A stretch of DNA of 64,000 bases from Flavobacterium rakeshii. Lineage in GTDB: Bacteria > Bacteroidota > Bacteroidia > Flavobacteriales > Flavobacteriaceae. Below, in pieces: positions 8,249 to 17,047 of the stretch. Position 1 is the first letter of the stretch, and each line of letters starts with the position of its first letter. Under the pieces are notes generated by a model. That model had not been told where the DNA came from. It ran no database searches and was given only the letters and a program-made list of their open reading frames with translations. The position numbers and the translations under genes are program-made. The stretch is from the NCBI RefSeq assembly GCF_009741375.1, contig NZ_WOWP01000016.1:1-64000 (forward strand), in the 5' to 3' direction.

Positions 8249-8971
8249 TTAATCCTGTTTTACAGTGCCCCCCGAAGAAGTGTTTTTATTTACTGTTGAA
8301 GGGTTTCCTGCAAATAATACCGATCCTCCGCTTGATGCTTCGGCATCAAGGCTGTTACTTGTGTTAACCAAAACAGAGCTACCGCTTGAAGCTTCGGCGT
8401 TGGCAGCATTTACTGCCAGGTCTTTAGCATTAAGATTACTTCCGCTTGAAGCATCTGCTTCCAGTTTTTGAGCTTTTCCTTTTACTTTAAGGGAGCTTCC
8501 GCTACTTGATTCGGCTCTAACACTTACAGCTTCTGTGCTTACCTCAAGCTGGCTACCGCTACTGGAAGATAAACCCAGGTTTTCAGTTTTTATAGTGTTT
8601 TTGCTAATTATATTAGCACCCGATGATGAAGCTATTCTTTCTATAACCGGCATGCTAACTATAACCTTTTTTGAAGTTGCTTTTTGTATACCTACATCGG
8701 TTGTGATAACAAGTTCGCCACCTTCAATTTTAGTAGATATGTGTTCTTGTAAGTTCTCATCTGCTTCAACAGTTATTTTTTTTTGTTTTCCCTGTTCAAT
8801 AACAACTTCAAGTCCGCGGTTACCCGATACCGATGTGAAATTACCATCAGCATTTCTTTCAGTGGTTACTACATTTCCATCACCGTTTATCCCAAATCCG
8901 CAGGATGAGAATAATAAAGCGGTCACTATTGCTATAACGGCTTTTGTGATATGGGTTATAATTTTTGTCAT
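8249..8971 (-). CDS. Head-GIN/DUF2807 lipoprotein
   Basis: 240 residues with a lipoprotein signal (LLFSSCG, Cys ~24). The mature part is a DUF2807 domain ending in a Ser/Gly-rich repeat of the form ASSGSS recurring about every 16 residues from ~115 to the end, as expected of a short beta-helix. Second head-GIN gene of this cluster, lying directly downstream of the PspC gene. Probably an envelope protein; the molecular role is unknown. Confidence 0.75.
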   Translation of the reverse strand: MTKIITHITKAVIAIVTALLFSSCGFGINGDGNVVTTERNADGNFTSVSGNRGLEVVIEQGKQKKITVEADENLQEHISTKIEGGELVITTDVGIQKATSKKVIVSMPVIERIASSSGANIISKNTIKTENLGLSSSSGSQLEVSTEAVSVRAESSSGSSLKVKGKAQKLEADASSGSNLNAKDLAVNAANAEASSGSSVLVNTSNSLDAEASSGGSVLFAGNPSTVNKNTSSGGTVKQD

Positions 8972-9006
8972 GATTTTGGTTTTAGCTGGTTTAACTTATT
9001 GTTTTT

Positions 9007-10716
9007 TTAATTGATAGTGTCTTTTGGTTTGTCTTTTATCTCAATACTTATATCGGTATTTCCATTAGATATTTTTAAATGACCATGAGCTTCAATGTTG
9101 TTATCTTCTTCAGTTTCGTCATAATCGACTTCTTCTTCGGGACAGTCAAGACAGTTAAGGTCATCACCATTTAACTGATATAAATGATTCTCATCATTAT
9201 AAGGGATGTATAGAGAGTGATCGCCTATATTGTAATGATAGTGCCTAATACTTCTGTCAGCATTTATAATTGTGCCTTCCGGTAGATATATGTATACCTT
9301 AACTCTCTGATTCCTTAATTTATTTTTTAAATCGGTAACCAAATAATTGTCTAAAGTTAATTTATTTCCTTCTAAATCAAAATTATACTTAATTTTTTCG
9401 GCTCTGTCTCTTGCGTCACTCATTGATCCGCCTTCAGATACTTTCTCGATTTGTACATATGGGTTTTCTGCATCGGTTTTTACAAAAAACAGTTCTACAT
9501 TATTTGAAAATATCAGGTTGTTGCCTGTTGTATCCTGTGTAATCCTGAAATTAGTATTACGGTATACGTTTTTAGCATAAAACTCATTGAACCTAAATTT
9601 GATGTTTAATGTATCTGTAGGGCTAATCAGTATTTGTTCTTTTTTCATGACTTTACCATCATAAGCTACTTCGGTAGCCTGCCTAATACCTAAATAGATT
9701 GAGAAAGCAATAGAAATAAGCCATATTCCTAATAAGGTATATTTGGTAACATTGCCTATAGGTTTAGGGTTTTCTACCAGTATTTTAAGGCCTAAAAGGA
9801 ACAGGAAGAAAAACGGTATACCTATAGTTAGTAATCCAATTAAAGCTAAAATCCATAAAGGGACTTCGGTATAATTAGCAAAATTCATAATATCATGCCA
9901 TGGTCCACCCGGTATAGCTGATGTAAACAAAACTGTGAAGAAGAATATTATAAGTCCTCCAAGTGTTAAAGCTGAAAATATAAGTATTATAGCACCAATT
10001 ACTTTAGAGATAGCTTTAAAAATAGCCATAAATACATTGCCTATACCGTTACCTATTCTTTCGGCACCTGTTTTTGCGTTGTTTCCCAGTTTGTTATAGT
10101 CAACATTTTGAAATTTTGAGGAAATATTATCTATTTCCTCACGAACCTTTTTTTCGATATTGGAGATGTTTATCTGTTCGCCTTTCATTTCAAGTTTTTC
10201 GGTAGTGGTAATGGCTTTTGGTATAATTATCCAAAATAGGATATAAACCAGTAAGCTGGTACCGAATGAAATAAATGGTGAAATAATAAATATTATCCTT
10301 ACCCATAGCGGATCTATCCTAAAGTAATGTGCAATACCGGCACATACACCTGCAATTATGCTTGATTCTCCGTCACGGTAAAACTTCCTTGTTTTGTGTT
10401 CCGGGTTGTAGTAGGTACTGCCCGAATATGATGATGAGCTTCCTGTAGTGTCTTCGTCAATTTTATAATCTTCCGGTTGTCCCATAATGGCAATAACTTC
10501 GTCTATTTCTCTAACGCCTACAACCTGTTTGTCGTTTTTGATTTTGTCAGACAAAAGCTCCGCAATTCTGGCTTCAATATCATTCATAATCTCTTCCTTC
10601 CCGTCTGGAGACAGAGATCGTTTGATAGCATCAAAATAGCGATTTAGTTTTTGATAAGCGTCTTCGTCGATATGAAAGAAAAAGCCTCCTAAATTTATAC
10701 TTACTGTTCTGTTCAT
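9007..10716 (-). CDS. PspC-domain multi-pass membrane protein
   Basis: 569 residues. The N-terminal ~95 residues form a small cytoplasmic domain (MNRTVSINLGGFFFHIDED and MGQPEDYKIDED). The PspC domain follows at ~112-175 (RDGESSIIAGVCAGIAHYF then RIDPLWVRIIFII). Three to four more membrane helices lie at ~225-345 and a beta-rich extracytoplasmic C-terminus at ~360-569 that resembles a head-GIN-like domain. PspC proteins sense or signal envelope stress. It overlaps the PadR gene by 4 nt (ATGA), showing tight coupling. Confidence 0.8.
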   Translation of the reverse strand: MNRTVSINLGGFFFHIDEDAYQKLNRYFDAIKRSLSPDGKEEIMNDIEARIAELLSDKIKNDKQVVGVREIDEVIAIMGQPEDYKIDEDTTGSSSSYSGSTYYNPEHKTRKFYRDGESSIIAGVCAGIAHYFRIDPLWVRIIFIISPFISFGTSLLVYILFWIIIPKAITTTEKLEMKGEQINISNIEKKVREEIDNISSKFQNVDYNKLGNNAKTGAERIGNGIGNVFMAIFKAISKVIGAIILIFSALTLGGLIIFFFTVLFTSAIPGGPWHDIMNFANYTEVPLWILALIGLLTIGIPFFFLFLLGLKILVENPKPIGNVTKYTLLGIWLISIAFSIYLGIRQATEVAYDGKVMKKEQILISPTDTLNIKFRFNEFYAKNVYRNTNFRITQDTTGNNLIFSNNVELFFVKTDAENPYVQIEKVSEGGSMSDARDRAEKIKYNFDLEGNKLTLDNYLVTDLKNKLRNQRVKVYIYLPEGTIINADRSIRHYHYNIGDHSLYIPYNDENHLYQLNGDDLNCLDCPEEEVDYDETEEDNNIEAHGHLKISNGNTDISIEIKDKPKDTIN

Positions 10717-11051
10717 GACTGTGAGTTTTGACTTGTTATTACGTTTACTGCGTCGGACAATTCTGTCCAGGTGATACTTAGTTCTTTTAAAAATTCTTTG
10801 CCTTCATCGGTTAAACCGTAATATTTTCTTGGTGGTCCCGATGTTGATTCTTCCCAGCGATAGCTTAGAAGTCCGTCGTTTTTAAGCCTGGTAAGCAAAG
10901 GGTAAACTGTGCCCTCTACCACCAGCATTTTTGCGTTTTTTAAGGTATCAAGAATTTCTGATGTATAGGCATCTTTCTCTTTTAAAATAGAAAGGATGCA
11001 AAATTCCAATACCCCTTTACGCATTTGCGCCTTTGTGTTTTCAATGTTCAT
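10713..11051 (-). CDS. PadR-family transcriptional regulator
   Basis: 112 residues: winged helix starting MRKGVLEFCILSILKEKDAY, recognition region GTVYPLLTRLKNDGLLSYRWEES and wing PPRKYYGLTDEGKEFL, all standard for PadR. It heads the operon and overlaps the PspC gene by 4 nt. PadR proteins usually repress their own operon, so it likely controls the PspC and head-GIN genes in response to an envelope signal (inference). Confidence 0.85.
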   Translation of the reverse strand: MNIENTKAQMRKGVLEFCILSILKEKDAYTSEILDTLKNAKMLVVEGTVYPLLTRLKNDGLLSYRWEESTSGPPRKYYGLTDEGKEFLKELSITWTELSDAVNVITSQNSQS

Positions 11052-11081
11052 AAGACTCCTGTGTTTTAATTGAACTGTTCA

Positions 11082-11106
11082 TTTTTTGATTGATGATTGA
11101 TGATGA
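11082..11106. repeat. 25-nt leader repeat, copy 2
   Basis: Identical to 8175-8199. Here the GATTGATGAT unit continues for a further ~10 nt. It lies in the leader of the PadR gene. Confidence 0.7.
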
Positions 11107-11137
11107 TTGATGATTGAAATAGGGTTGGCTGATTTGT

Positions 11138-11590
11138 TTATTTTATAAATTTTATTGTTAAAGGGTAATTGTAATTTTCCCCGTTACTGTTTTTTACTGA
11201 TGCATATATTATTAAAAAGAATTCTAAAGCTTTCATTGCTAAAAGGATAAGTATGGCCAGTATGGCTATGGTTACAATGCCCGTTATTTTTTCTACACTA
11301 AACTGTTCGTTTATAAAATGAAATTCATTTACAGCATTAAAGCTTAAATCATTTAGTGTAGTATATAGTATAACTGGTATGGCTATAATAATGAGCAGTA
11401 AAGAGTATAGAAAAAGGCTAAGCTGAAAGTTTATTATTTGTTTACCATTATAATCTACAAATTTTGAATCATGTTTTTTAAGACTCCATATTAACGTAGG
11501 GAATATAAAGTTTCCAAGTGGTATAAAATACTGTGTATATACGCTAAGTTGCATTAAAATGGCTGTGTTTCGGTTTGCTGTGGTTTCCAT
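11138..11590 (-). CDS. DUF4870-like membrane protein
   Basis: 150 residues with three to four membrane helices. The opening TAILMQLSVYTQYFIPLGNFIFPTLIW and the Lys-rich SLKKHDSKFVDYNGKQIINFQLS are typical of the DUF4870 (Tic20-like fold) family in Bacteroidota. Function unknown. It precedes the PadR operon on the same strand and has its own promoter. Confidence 0.75.
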   Translation of the reverse strand: METTANRNTAILMQLSVYTQYFIPLGNFIFPTLIWSLKKHDSKFVDYNGKQIINFQLSLFLYSLLLIIIAIPVILYTTLNDLSFNAVNEFHFINEQFSVEKITGIVTIAILAILILLAMKALEFFLIIYASVKNSNGENYNYPLTIKFIK

Positions 11591-11621
11591 AGTATATGGG
11601 TATATCTATTAATATTCTATG

Positions 11622-11653
11622 CAAATATATGTTTAAAAAAAGGTATTATGCAA
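11622..11653 (-). promoter_or_regulatory. Promoter of the DUF4870-like gene
   Basis: Minus strand TTG (11653-11651), 21-bp spacer, TATATTTG (11629-11622). Fits the Bacteroidota consensus and sits ~32 bp before the start codon. Confidence 0.65.
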
Positions 11654-11746
11654 TGCAAAGTACTTAAAATTAACATAATTTTAACAAATTGAAAAAGATA
11701 GAATATTCACTATTTAATTGTTATATTCGCATGTAAACCAACTACT

Positions 11747-12199
11747 ATGAACTTTACACCATCTAAACTCAATACCTTTTTAATGGTGAAATTACCTTCG
11801 GCCTATTTATGCGGAGTGAGGGTAAAGCACATTACAAAAGAGCAGTGCATTGTAAAAGTAAGGCATCGCTGGATGAACCAAAATCCGTTTAACTCCATGT
11901 ATTTTGCCGTTCAGGCTATGGCTGCCGAATTAACTACGGGCGCTTTGGTTATGTATCATATACAAAACAGCGGTAAAAAAATATCAATGCTTGTAGCAAA
12001 CAATAAAGGAAATTTTACCAAAAAAGCTAAAGGGCTCATAACTTTTACCAGTAATGATGGTAACCTTATTGAAGAGATGATCCATAAAGCTATTGAAACA
12101 GGAGAGGGGCAAACCTTCTGGATGAAGTCAATAGGGACAGATGAGGCAGGAGATCAGGTTTCTGAAATGGAGTTCGAATGGAGTATTAAGGTTAAATAA
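11747..12199 (+). CDS. DUF4442 hot-dog-fold protein (thioesterase-like)
   Basis: 150 residues: KLNTFLMVKLPSAYLCGVRVKHI followed by HRWMNQNPFNSMYFAVQAMAAELTTGALV, the characteristic order of DUF4442, a hot-dog-fold family related to acyl-CoA thioesterases. Substrate and activity are unproven. Stands alone on the plus strand; a TATATTCG box lies just upstream (~11722). Confidence 0.75.
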   Translation: MNFTPSKLNTFLMVKLPSAYLCGVRVKHITKEQCIVKVRHRWMNQNPFNSMYFAVQAMAAELTTGALVMYHIQNSGKKISMLVANNKGNFTKKAKGLITFTSNDGNLIEEMIHKAIETGEGQTFWMKSIGTDEAGDQVSEMEFEWSIKVK

Positions 12200-12269
12200 T
12201 TTGTAAGGATAAAATCACAAAATTCAGTTAAAGCTTTTTTGTTTAACTTTTATTTAAATATTCAGGTTT

Positions 12270-12277
12270 TAACTTTG
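12270..12277 (+). promoter_or_regulatory. -7 box upstream of the TIGR01777 gene
   Basis: TAACTTTG matches TAnnTTTG and ends 14 bp before the ATG at 12292. No good -33 element at the right spacing. Confidence 0.4.
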
Positions 12278-12291
12278 TTAAAAAAGCAACT

Positions 12292-13200
12292 ATGAGAGTT
12301 TTGATAACCGGTGCTACCGGGCTAGTAGGGAACGAACTGGTTTCTTTACTGCTTAACAGAGGTATTCAAATAAACTATCTTACCACATCAAAAAGCAAAA
12401 TAAGAAAAGAAGATTCTTATGCAGGGTTTTATTGGAATCCTGAAAAAGGAGTTATAGATGAGGATTGTATTAATGGAGTTGATGTTATAATTCACCTGGC
12501 AGGTGCTCCTATCGCTAAACGCTGGACGGAAAGTTATAAAAAAGAAATATTAAACAGTAGGACTACAACTACAAATATGCTCTATAATCTACTTAAGAGC
12601 AAGGAGAATAATGTACACCAGTTTATAAGTGCATCGGCAATAGGGATATACCCAGACAGTATGGATGAGGTTTACTCTGAAGATAATACAGGTGTGGACA
12701 ATTCTTTTGTTGGAAAGGTAGTTGAGAAATGGGAAGAAGTAGTAGACAAAATCAAAGAATTAAAAATAAGAGTAGCCAAAATAAGAATAGGTCTTGTGCT
12801 TTCAGCTAAAGGCGGTATGCTTGCAGAACTGGCAAAACCTGTTAGTTATGGTGTAGGCTCAGCATTTGGTTCGGGTAAGCAAATACAATCCTGGATTCAT
12901 ATAGAGGATTTAGTAGAGATATTTTTCTATGTATTGAACAATGAAATGGAAGGTGTATTTAATGCCGTGGCACCTTATCCTGTTAGCCAGAATGATTTGG
13001 TGAAATGTGTGGCAAAGGTTTTAAAGAAACCATACTTTATGCCTAACGTGCCTAAGTTTGTAATGAAAATGATGCTGGGGGATATGAGTATGCTAATGTT
13101 TACAAGTCAGAATGTCAGCGCAAAAAAAATAATAGCGACAGGGTATCAGTTTAAATTCCTATCGCTTGAAAAAGCAATAGCTAACGAGTTAGTGAAATAA
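12292..13200 (+). CDS. TIGR01777-family NAD(P)-dependent epimerase/oxidoreductase
   Basis: 302 residues of the short-chain dehydrogenase fold. Nucleotide-binding GATGLVGNELV lies at residues 6-16, the family hallmark HLAGAPIAKRWTESYKKEI at ~64-82, SASAIGIYP at ~103-111, and the C-terminal DUF1731-like part (LPYFMPNVPKFVMKMMLGDMS) at ~245-265. E. coli YfcH is the usual comparison. The substrate is unknown. The strong hairpin at 13201-13229 ends the gene. Confidence 0.85.
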   Translation: MRVLITGATGLVGNELVSLLLNRGIQINYLTTSKSKIRKEDSYAGFYWNPEKGVIDEDCINGVDVIIHLAGAPIAKRWTESYKKEILNSRTTTTNMLYNLLKSKENNVHQFISASAIGIYPDSMDEVYSEDNTGVDNSFVGKVVEKWEEVVDKIKELKIRVAKIRIGLVLSAKGGMLAELAKPVSYGVGSAFGSGKQIQSWIHIEDLVEIFFYVLNNEMEGVFNAVAPYPVSQNDLVKCVAKVLKKPYFMPNVPKFVMKMMLGDMSMLMFTSQNVSAKKIIATGYQFKFLSLEKAIANELVK

Positions 13201-13229
13201 AAAAACCTCCTGTTTTGCAGGAGGTTTTT
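13201..13229. terminator. Bidirectional terminator between the epimerase and yceI-like genes
   Basis: 12-bp stem AAAAACCTCCTG / CAGGAGGTTTTT, loop TTTTG. Confidence 0.8.
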
Positions 13230-13249
13230 ATTTTTAATGATAAAAGCTA

Positions 13250-13921
13250 TTATTTAGCAGCTTTTACATTTACTTTAATTTCAATTTCATCATCTACATA
13301 TTTGTCACCAAGGTTGTCAAATATACTTTTAGATGAGTAATTTACTTTCCATAAAGTTCTGTCAATTTTAAAGCTTTCGCTTACAAGAGTAACAGCTTCC
13401 GGAGTAACAGTAATAGTTGCAGGGAACTTAATGTTTTTAGTAGTTTCCTTAAGTGTAAGGTTGCCTTCTACCATTGTTTTACCTTCTTCCTGAGTGATAC
13501 CTGTAATTTCAAAAGTACCTGTAGGGTATTTGTTTACGTTAAAGAAGTGGTCTGCAGTTTCTTCTTTCCCTAAACCTTTAAGGTGTCCTTCAAGATCCTC
13601 TTTACCGTTACCAGCCTCAAGGTCGGTTACAGTGATAGAGTTCATGTCTAAAGTAAATTTACCAGACTCAACAGAATCATTTTTTACGGCAAACTCACCT
13701 TCGCTGATTTTAATAGTACCTGTGTGTTTTCCTGTTGGTTTAGAACCGGTCCAGTCAATTACAGACTCTTCAGTGTTAACATTGTATTTTACGGCTTCTG
13801 CAGTAGCTTCTTTAGCTTCAACTGCTTCTGTTGTTTCTGCGTTATCTGTATTGTCTTTTTTACAAGATACAGTTAAAGCAAGTGAAGCACACAACATAAG
13901 TAGGGTAAACTTGTTTTTCAT
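13250..13921 (-). CDS. YceI-family lipoprotein
   Basis: 223 residues with lipoprotein signal (ALTVSCKK, Cys ~20) and an acidic linker rich in Glu and Ala (~25-45). The YceI lipocalin-like barrel starts at YNVNTEESVIDWTGSKPTGKHTGTIKISEG and ends FKIDRTLWKVNYSSKSIF. YceI proteins bind long-chain isoprenoid lipids in the periplasm. A minus-strand TAGATTTG box (13956-13949) may be the -7 element. Confidence 0.85.
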   Translation of the reverse strand: MKNKFTLLMLCASLALTVSCKKDNTDNAETTEAVEAKEATAEAVKYNVNTEESVIDWTGSKPTGKHTGTIKISEGEFAVKNDSVESGKFTLDMNSITVTDLEAGNGKEDLEGHLKGLGKEETADHFFNVNKYPTGTFEITGITQEEGKTMVEGNLTLKETTKNIKFPATITVTPEAVTLVSESFKIDRTLWKVNYSSKSIFDNLGDKYVDDEIEIKVNVKAAK

Positions 13922-13986
13922 ATTATTTTATTTAGATGAATAATAGAACAAATCTAAACAAATTCCGTAAAAAATAAATGTGACAA

Positions 13987-14019
13987 TTTGACATTTATAT
14001 CTATTTGGCAATACATTTG
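13987..14019 (+). promoter_or_regulatory. grpE promoter
   Basis: TTTG (13987-13990), 21-bp spacer, TACATTTG (14012-14019): a full match to the Bacteroidota consensus. It places the transcript start near 14026 and rules out the in-frame TTG at 14005 as start codon. Confidence 0.75.
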
Positions 14020-14043
14020 CACTCGGTTTTGAACTATATAATA

Positions 14044-14625
14044 ATGTTTAAGAAAATATTCAAAAATATGAGCCAGGAAAATTCAGAAAATGCTGAAAAA
14101 GATTTAACACAGGAAAATGTGATTAATGAGAGTGAAGAAACAGTAAATGAAGGTATTGCATCTGCCGAAGAGTTAACTCAGGAAGAGAAACTTAAGGAAG
14201 AGCTGGCTAAAGAAAAAGATAAGTTTTTAAGACTGTTTGCAGAATTTGAAAACTATAAAAAAAGAACATCTAAAGAAAGAATAGATCTTTTTAAAACTGC
14301 CAATCAGGAAGTACTACAGGCTATGCTGCCAGTGCTTGACGATTTTGACAGGGCGATGGCTCAAATTTCAAAAACTGAGGATGAGGTAATGCTAAAAGGA
14401 GTAGAGCTTATACATAATAAGCTTAAAGATACGTTAGTATCTAAAGGTCTTGAACTGGTTGATATTAAAATTGGTGACGATTTTAATGCAGATTATGCAG
14501 AGGCTATTACTCAAATACCTGCCCCAAGTGAAGAGCTTAAAGGGAAAGTGGTTGATGTAGTGGAAAAAGGTTACAAGCTTGGAGAAAAAATTATCCGTTT
14601 CCCTAAAGTGGTTATAGGTAACTAA
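14044..14625 (+). CDS. grpE: GrpE, nucleotide exchange factor of DnaK
   Basis: 193 residues from ATG 14044 ([16 protein letters not shown] 14068 is an alternative). An acidic N-terminal tail is followed by a long coiled coil ([31 protein letters not shown], ~60-92) and the beta-domain with [10 protein letters not shown] and [25 protein letters not shown] at the end. It releases ADP from DnaK during protein folding. It lies 32 bp ahead of dnaJ and surely shares its transcript; dnaK is not adjacent. Confidence 0.95.
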   Translation: MFKKIFKNMSQENSENAEKDLTQENVINESEETVNEGIASAEELTQEEKLKEELAKEKDKFLRLFAEFENYKKRTSKERIDLFKTANQEVLQAMLPVLDDFDRAMAQISKTEDEVMLKGVELIHNKLKDTLVSKGLELVDIKIGDDFNADYAEAITQIPAPSEELKGKVVDVVEKGYKLGEKIIRFPKVVIGN

Positions 14626-14657
14626 TTTTAAGGAACAGAAAAAAAGCAAACACAAGG

Positions 14658-15782
14658 ATGAAAAAAGATTATTACGAAATACTTAGTATTGAAAGGTCTG
14701 CTACTACAGAGCAGATAAAAAAGGCTTACCGAAAGAAGGCCATAGAGTATCACCCTGACAAAAACCCGGGTAACAAAGAGGCTGAGGAAAACTTTAAACT
14801 CGCTGCCGAGGCTTATGAGATTCTTAGTGATCCTAATAAAAAAGCCCGTTACGATCAATACGGTCATGCTGCTTTTGAAAATGGCGGCTTTGGCGGTGGC
14901 GGAGGTATGAATATGGATGACATATTCAGTCAATTTGGCGATATCTTCGGGAGTGCTTTCGGCGGAGGCTTTAGCGGCTTTGGTGGTTTCGGTGGTGGCG
15001 GAGGCCAGCGCAGAATGAAAGGAAGTAACCTTCGTATAAAAGTAAAACTTACCCTTGAAGAGATTGCTAACGGTGTAGAAAAGAAAATCAAGGTTAAGCG
15101 TAAAGTACAGGCACAGGGAGTAAGCTTTAAAACCTGTCCTACCTGTAATGGTACCGGTCAGGTAATGAAAGTTACTAATACCATTCTTGGTAGAATGCAA
15201 ACAGCTTCAAGCTGTCATTCATGTGGTGGTACCGGTCAGATTATTGAATCTAAGCCAAATCATGCCGATGCTCAGGGTATGATAATGGAAGACGATACAG
15301 TATCAATCAAAATACCTGCTGGTGTTGCAGATGGTATGCAGCTTAAAGTTTCGGGCAAGGGTAACGATGCACCGGGTAACAATAGTATACCGGGTGATTT
15401 AATTGTTGCTATTGAAGAAATAGAGCACGAAACATTAAAACGTGAAGGTGAAAACCTGCATTTGGATCTTTATATTAGTTTTGCAGAGGCAGCTTTAGGT
15501 ACTAATAAAGATATCGATACTGTAAACGGAAAGGTTAGAATTAAGCTTGAAGAAGGTATTCAGTCTGGTAAAATATTGAGACTTAAAGGTAAAGGTGTAC
15601 CTAGTATAAACAGCTACGGAAGCGGGGATTTACTGGTGCATGTTAATGTATGGACACCAAAAAAACTGACTAAAGAACAAAAGCAGTTTTTTGAAAATTC
15701 ATTAACCGACGAAAACTTTACTCCTAGTCCTGAAAAATCAGATAAATCTTTTTTTGAAAAAGTTAAAGATATGTTTTCGTAA
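14658..15782 (+). CDS. dnaJ: DnaJ co-chaperone with a two-motif zinc region
   Basis: 374 residues. J-domain at 1-70 with HPD (YHPDKNPGN, ~31-39), then a Gly/Phe-rich linker (~76-115), the substrate-binding domains and dimerisation region. The zinc domain has only two CxxCxGxG motifs, CPTCNGTG (~159) and CHSCGGTG (~186), against four in standard DnaJ; the first and fourth positions are absent and the segment continues [11 protein letters not shown]. Stimulates DnaK ATPase. Co-transcribed with grpE. Confidence 0.93.
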   Translation: MKKDYYEILSIERSATTEQIKKAYRKKAIEYHPDKNPGNKEAEENFKLAAEAYEILSDPNKKARYDQYGHAAFENGGFGGGGGMNMDDIFSQFGDIFGSAFGGGFSGFGGFGGGGGQRRMKGSNLRIKVKLTLEEIANGVEKKIKVKRKVQAQGVSFKTCPTCNGTGQVMKVTNTILGRMQTASSCHSCGGTGQIIESKPNHADAQGMIMEDDTVSIKIPAGVADGMQLKVSGKGNDAPGNNSIPGDLIVAIEEIEHETLKREGENLHLDLYISFAEAALGTNKDIDTVNGKVRIKLEEGIQSGKILRLKGKGVPSINSYGSGDLLVHVNVWTPKKLTKEQKQFFENSLTDENFTPSPEKSDKSFFEKVKDMFS

Positions 15783-15810
15783 TTTAAGATAAATTTATAT
15801 ATTTGAAATT

Positions 15811-15836
15811 CACTAGGTAACTAGTGGATTTTTCTT
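15811..15836 (+). terminator. Terminator of grpE-dnaJ
   Basis: Stem CACTAG / CTAGTG with loop GTAA, followed by GATTTTTCTTTTT. Confidence 0.65.
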
Positions 15837-15852
15837 TTTCATAGCAATTTTT

Positions 15853-15885
15853 CCCATCCTTATGCCAATAGGGGTGGGTTTTTTT
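15853..15885 (+). terminator. Second hairpin terminator after dnaJ
   Basis: CCCATCC (15853-15859) pairs with GGGTGGG (15872-15878), followed by seven T. Confidence 0.55.
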
Positions 15886-15920
15886 ATTTATCTTTATAAC
15901 GCATCAAATACTGTTTTATT

Positions 15921-16376
15921 ATGAAGAAAAATATTATTAAATCAATTTTTGTCCTTAGTGCAGCAATATTCCTTACAAGTTGCGGAAAAGATAAAACCAA
16001 TAAAGTACACTGTGGTGTTGAAATGTCGGCATTTCAGGCTATGGAACTTAAAAAAGTAGGTAATGGTGGTTATACCTTTTCTGACGACGATAAAAAATTA
16101 GCTGCAGATATTATTGAAACCCTAAAAGGGCTTTTTGATAATAAATACGACATCAATTTAGGTTTTATAGAAAGAGATAATCAAAAAATAAGCCTTTATG
16201 TAATTGTGCCAGATGATGAGGAAGTGATTGATAAAGTAAGTTGCTATTTGATGCAGCATGATTTTGATGGCAGATTGCCTGAAACAAGAAACCTGTTGTT
16301 TTACACAGATTCTTATGATAAAATCCTGATAGGTATTAAAACCGATACTTCTGCAGAAGAAGAAAGTGCAGAGTAA
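15921..16376 (+). CDS. Hypothetical lipoprotein
   Basis: 151 residues with a lipoprotein signal (AAIFLTSCGKDK, Cys ~21). The mature part is mixed alpha/beta, with FSDDDKKLAADIIETLKGLFDNKYDINLGFIERDNQKISLYVIVPDDEE, and an acidic C-terminus. No family is recognised. Monocistronic, followed by a strong terminator. Confidence 0.65.
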   Translation: MKKNIIKSIFVLSAAIFLTSCGKDKTNKVHCGVEMSAFQAMELKKVGNGGYTFSDDDKKLAADIIETLKGLFDNKYDINLGFIERDNQKISLYVIVPDDEEVIDKVSCYLMQHDFDGRLPETRNLLFYTDSYDKILIGIKTDTSAEEESAE

Positions 16377-16402
16377 TAATAAGATATAAAATTATTTAAA
16401 GG

Positions 16403-16430
16403 CAGCACACAGCAATGTGTGCTGTTTTTT
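16403..16430. terminator. Terminator after the lipoprotein gene
   Basis: 8-bp stem CAGCACAC / GTGTGCTG, loop AGCAAT, then TTTTTTT. Confidence 0.8.
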
Positions 16431-17047
16431 TATACCTCTTCGAGGGAAATGATTTTTTTATTGAAAAGCTCTGTTACATCCTCCATTTCCGGGTTTATGG
16501 TCCATACTTTAAAACCTAATAGTTCGGCGGCATCAGTATTAAACTTTTTGTCGTCTATAAGCAGGGTGCGCTTTGGCTGAATATCGTGATTGTTTATAAT
16601 GTAAGTGTACGCTTCAGATTCCGGTTTTCTAACACCAATTTCATGAGAGAAATATACACGTTCGAAACACTGATAAAAATCCATGTAGAATGATGCCCCG
16701 GCATCATGCTCAAATTTTTCTATATGTATAGGGTCGGTATTACTTAGAAGAAATAAACGATAGTTGGCCGATAGTTTTTGTAAAAACTCCAGTCTGTGTA
16801 AGGGGAAGTCACCAATACCGGCATTCCATGCCTCTCTAATTGCAATTGGATCGGCATTTGGGATATAGGCTTTAATTCCTCTTATAAAAGCATCTTCCTT
16901 AACTCTTCCGGTTTCAAATTTTTTTTCCAGCTGGTTTAGTTCTTCGGTCCATTCTTTTAGTCCAAGTTTTTTCAGCGCATTGTCGCGGGCTTCATTATCC
17001 TTATTGATAAAAACGTCGCCAAAATCAAATACGATAGTGTTAATCAT
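16430..17047 (-). CDS. HAD-superfamily hydrolase (YihX-like)
   Basis: 205 residues: HAD motif I VFDFGDVFIN (nucleophile D8), motif II LLSNTDP (~100-106), motif III Lys in RKPESEAYTYII and motif IV LLIDDKKFNTDAAELLGF. The second motif-I Asp is replaced by Gly, as in YihX-type sugar-phosphate phosphatases. Overlaps ribD by 8 nt, so it may dephosphorylate the RibD product 5-amino-6-ribitylamino-uracil phosphate, a step served by HAD enzymes in other bacteria (inference). Confidence 0.8.
   Translation of the reverse strand: MINTIVFDFGDVFINKDNEARDNALKKLGLKEWTEELNQLEKKFETGRVKEDAFIRGIKAYIPNADPIAIREAWNAGIGDFPLHRLEFLQKLSANYRLFLLSNTDPIHIEKFEHDAGASFYMDFYQCFERVYFSHEIGVRKPESEAYTYIINNHDIQPKRTLLIDDKKFNTDAAELLGFKVWTINPEMEDVTELFNKKIISLEEV

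Noticed and set aside
8535..9014. 159-codon plus-strand frame opposite the head-GIN lipoprotein gene
   Set aside because: It mirrors the codon pattern of the head-GIN gene, has no promoter or homologue-like sequence, and the minus-strand protein has a clear lipobox.
13494..13943. 149-codon plus-strand frame opposite yceI-like gene
   Set aside because: Antisense shadow; the YceI frame is a full, recognised family with lipobox.
14628..15200. 190-codon minus-strand frame opposite dnaJ
   Set aside because: Shadow of the Gly-rich dnaJ sequence, composition unlike a real protein.
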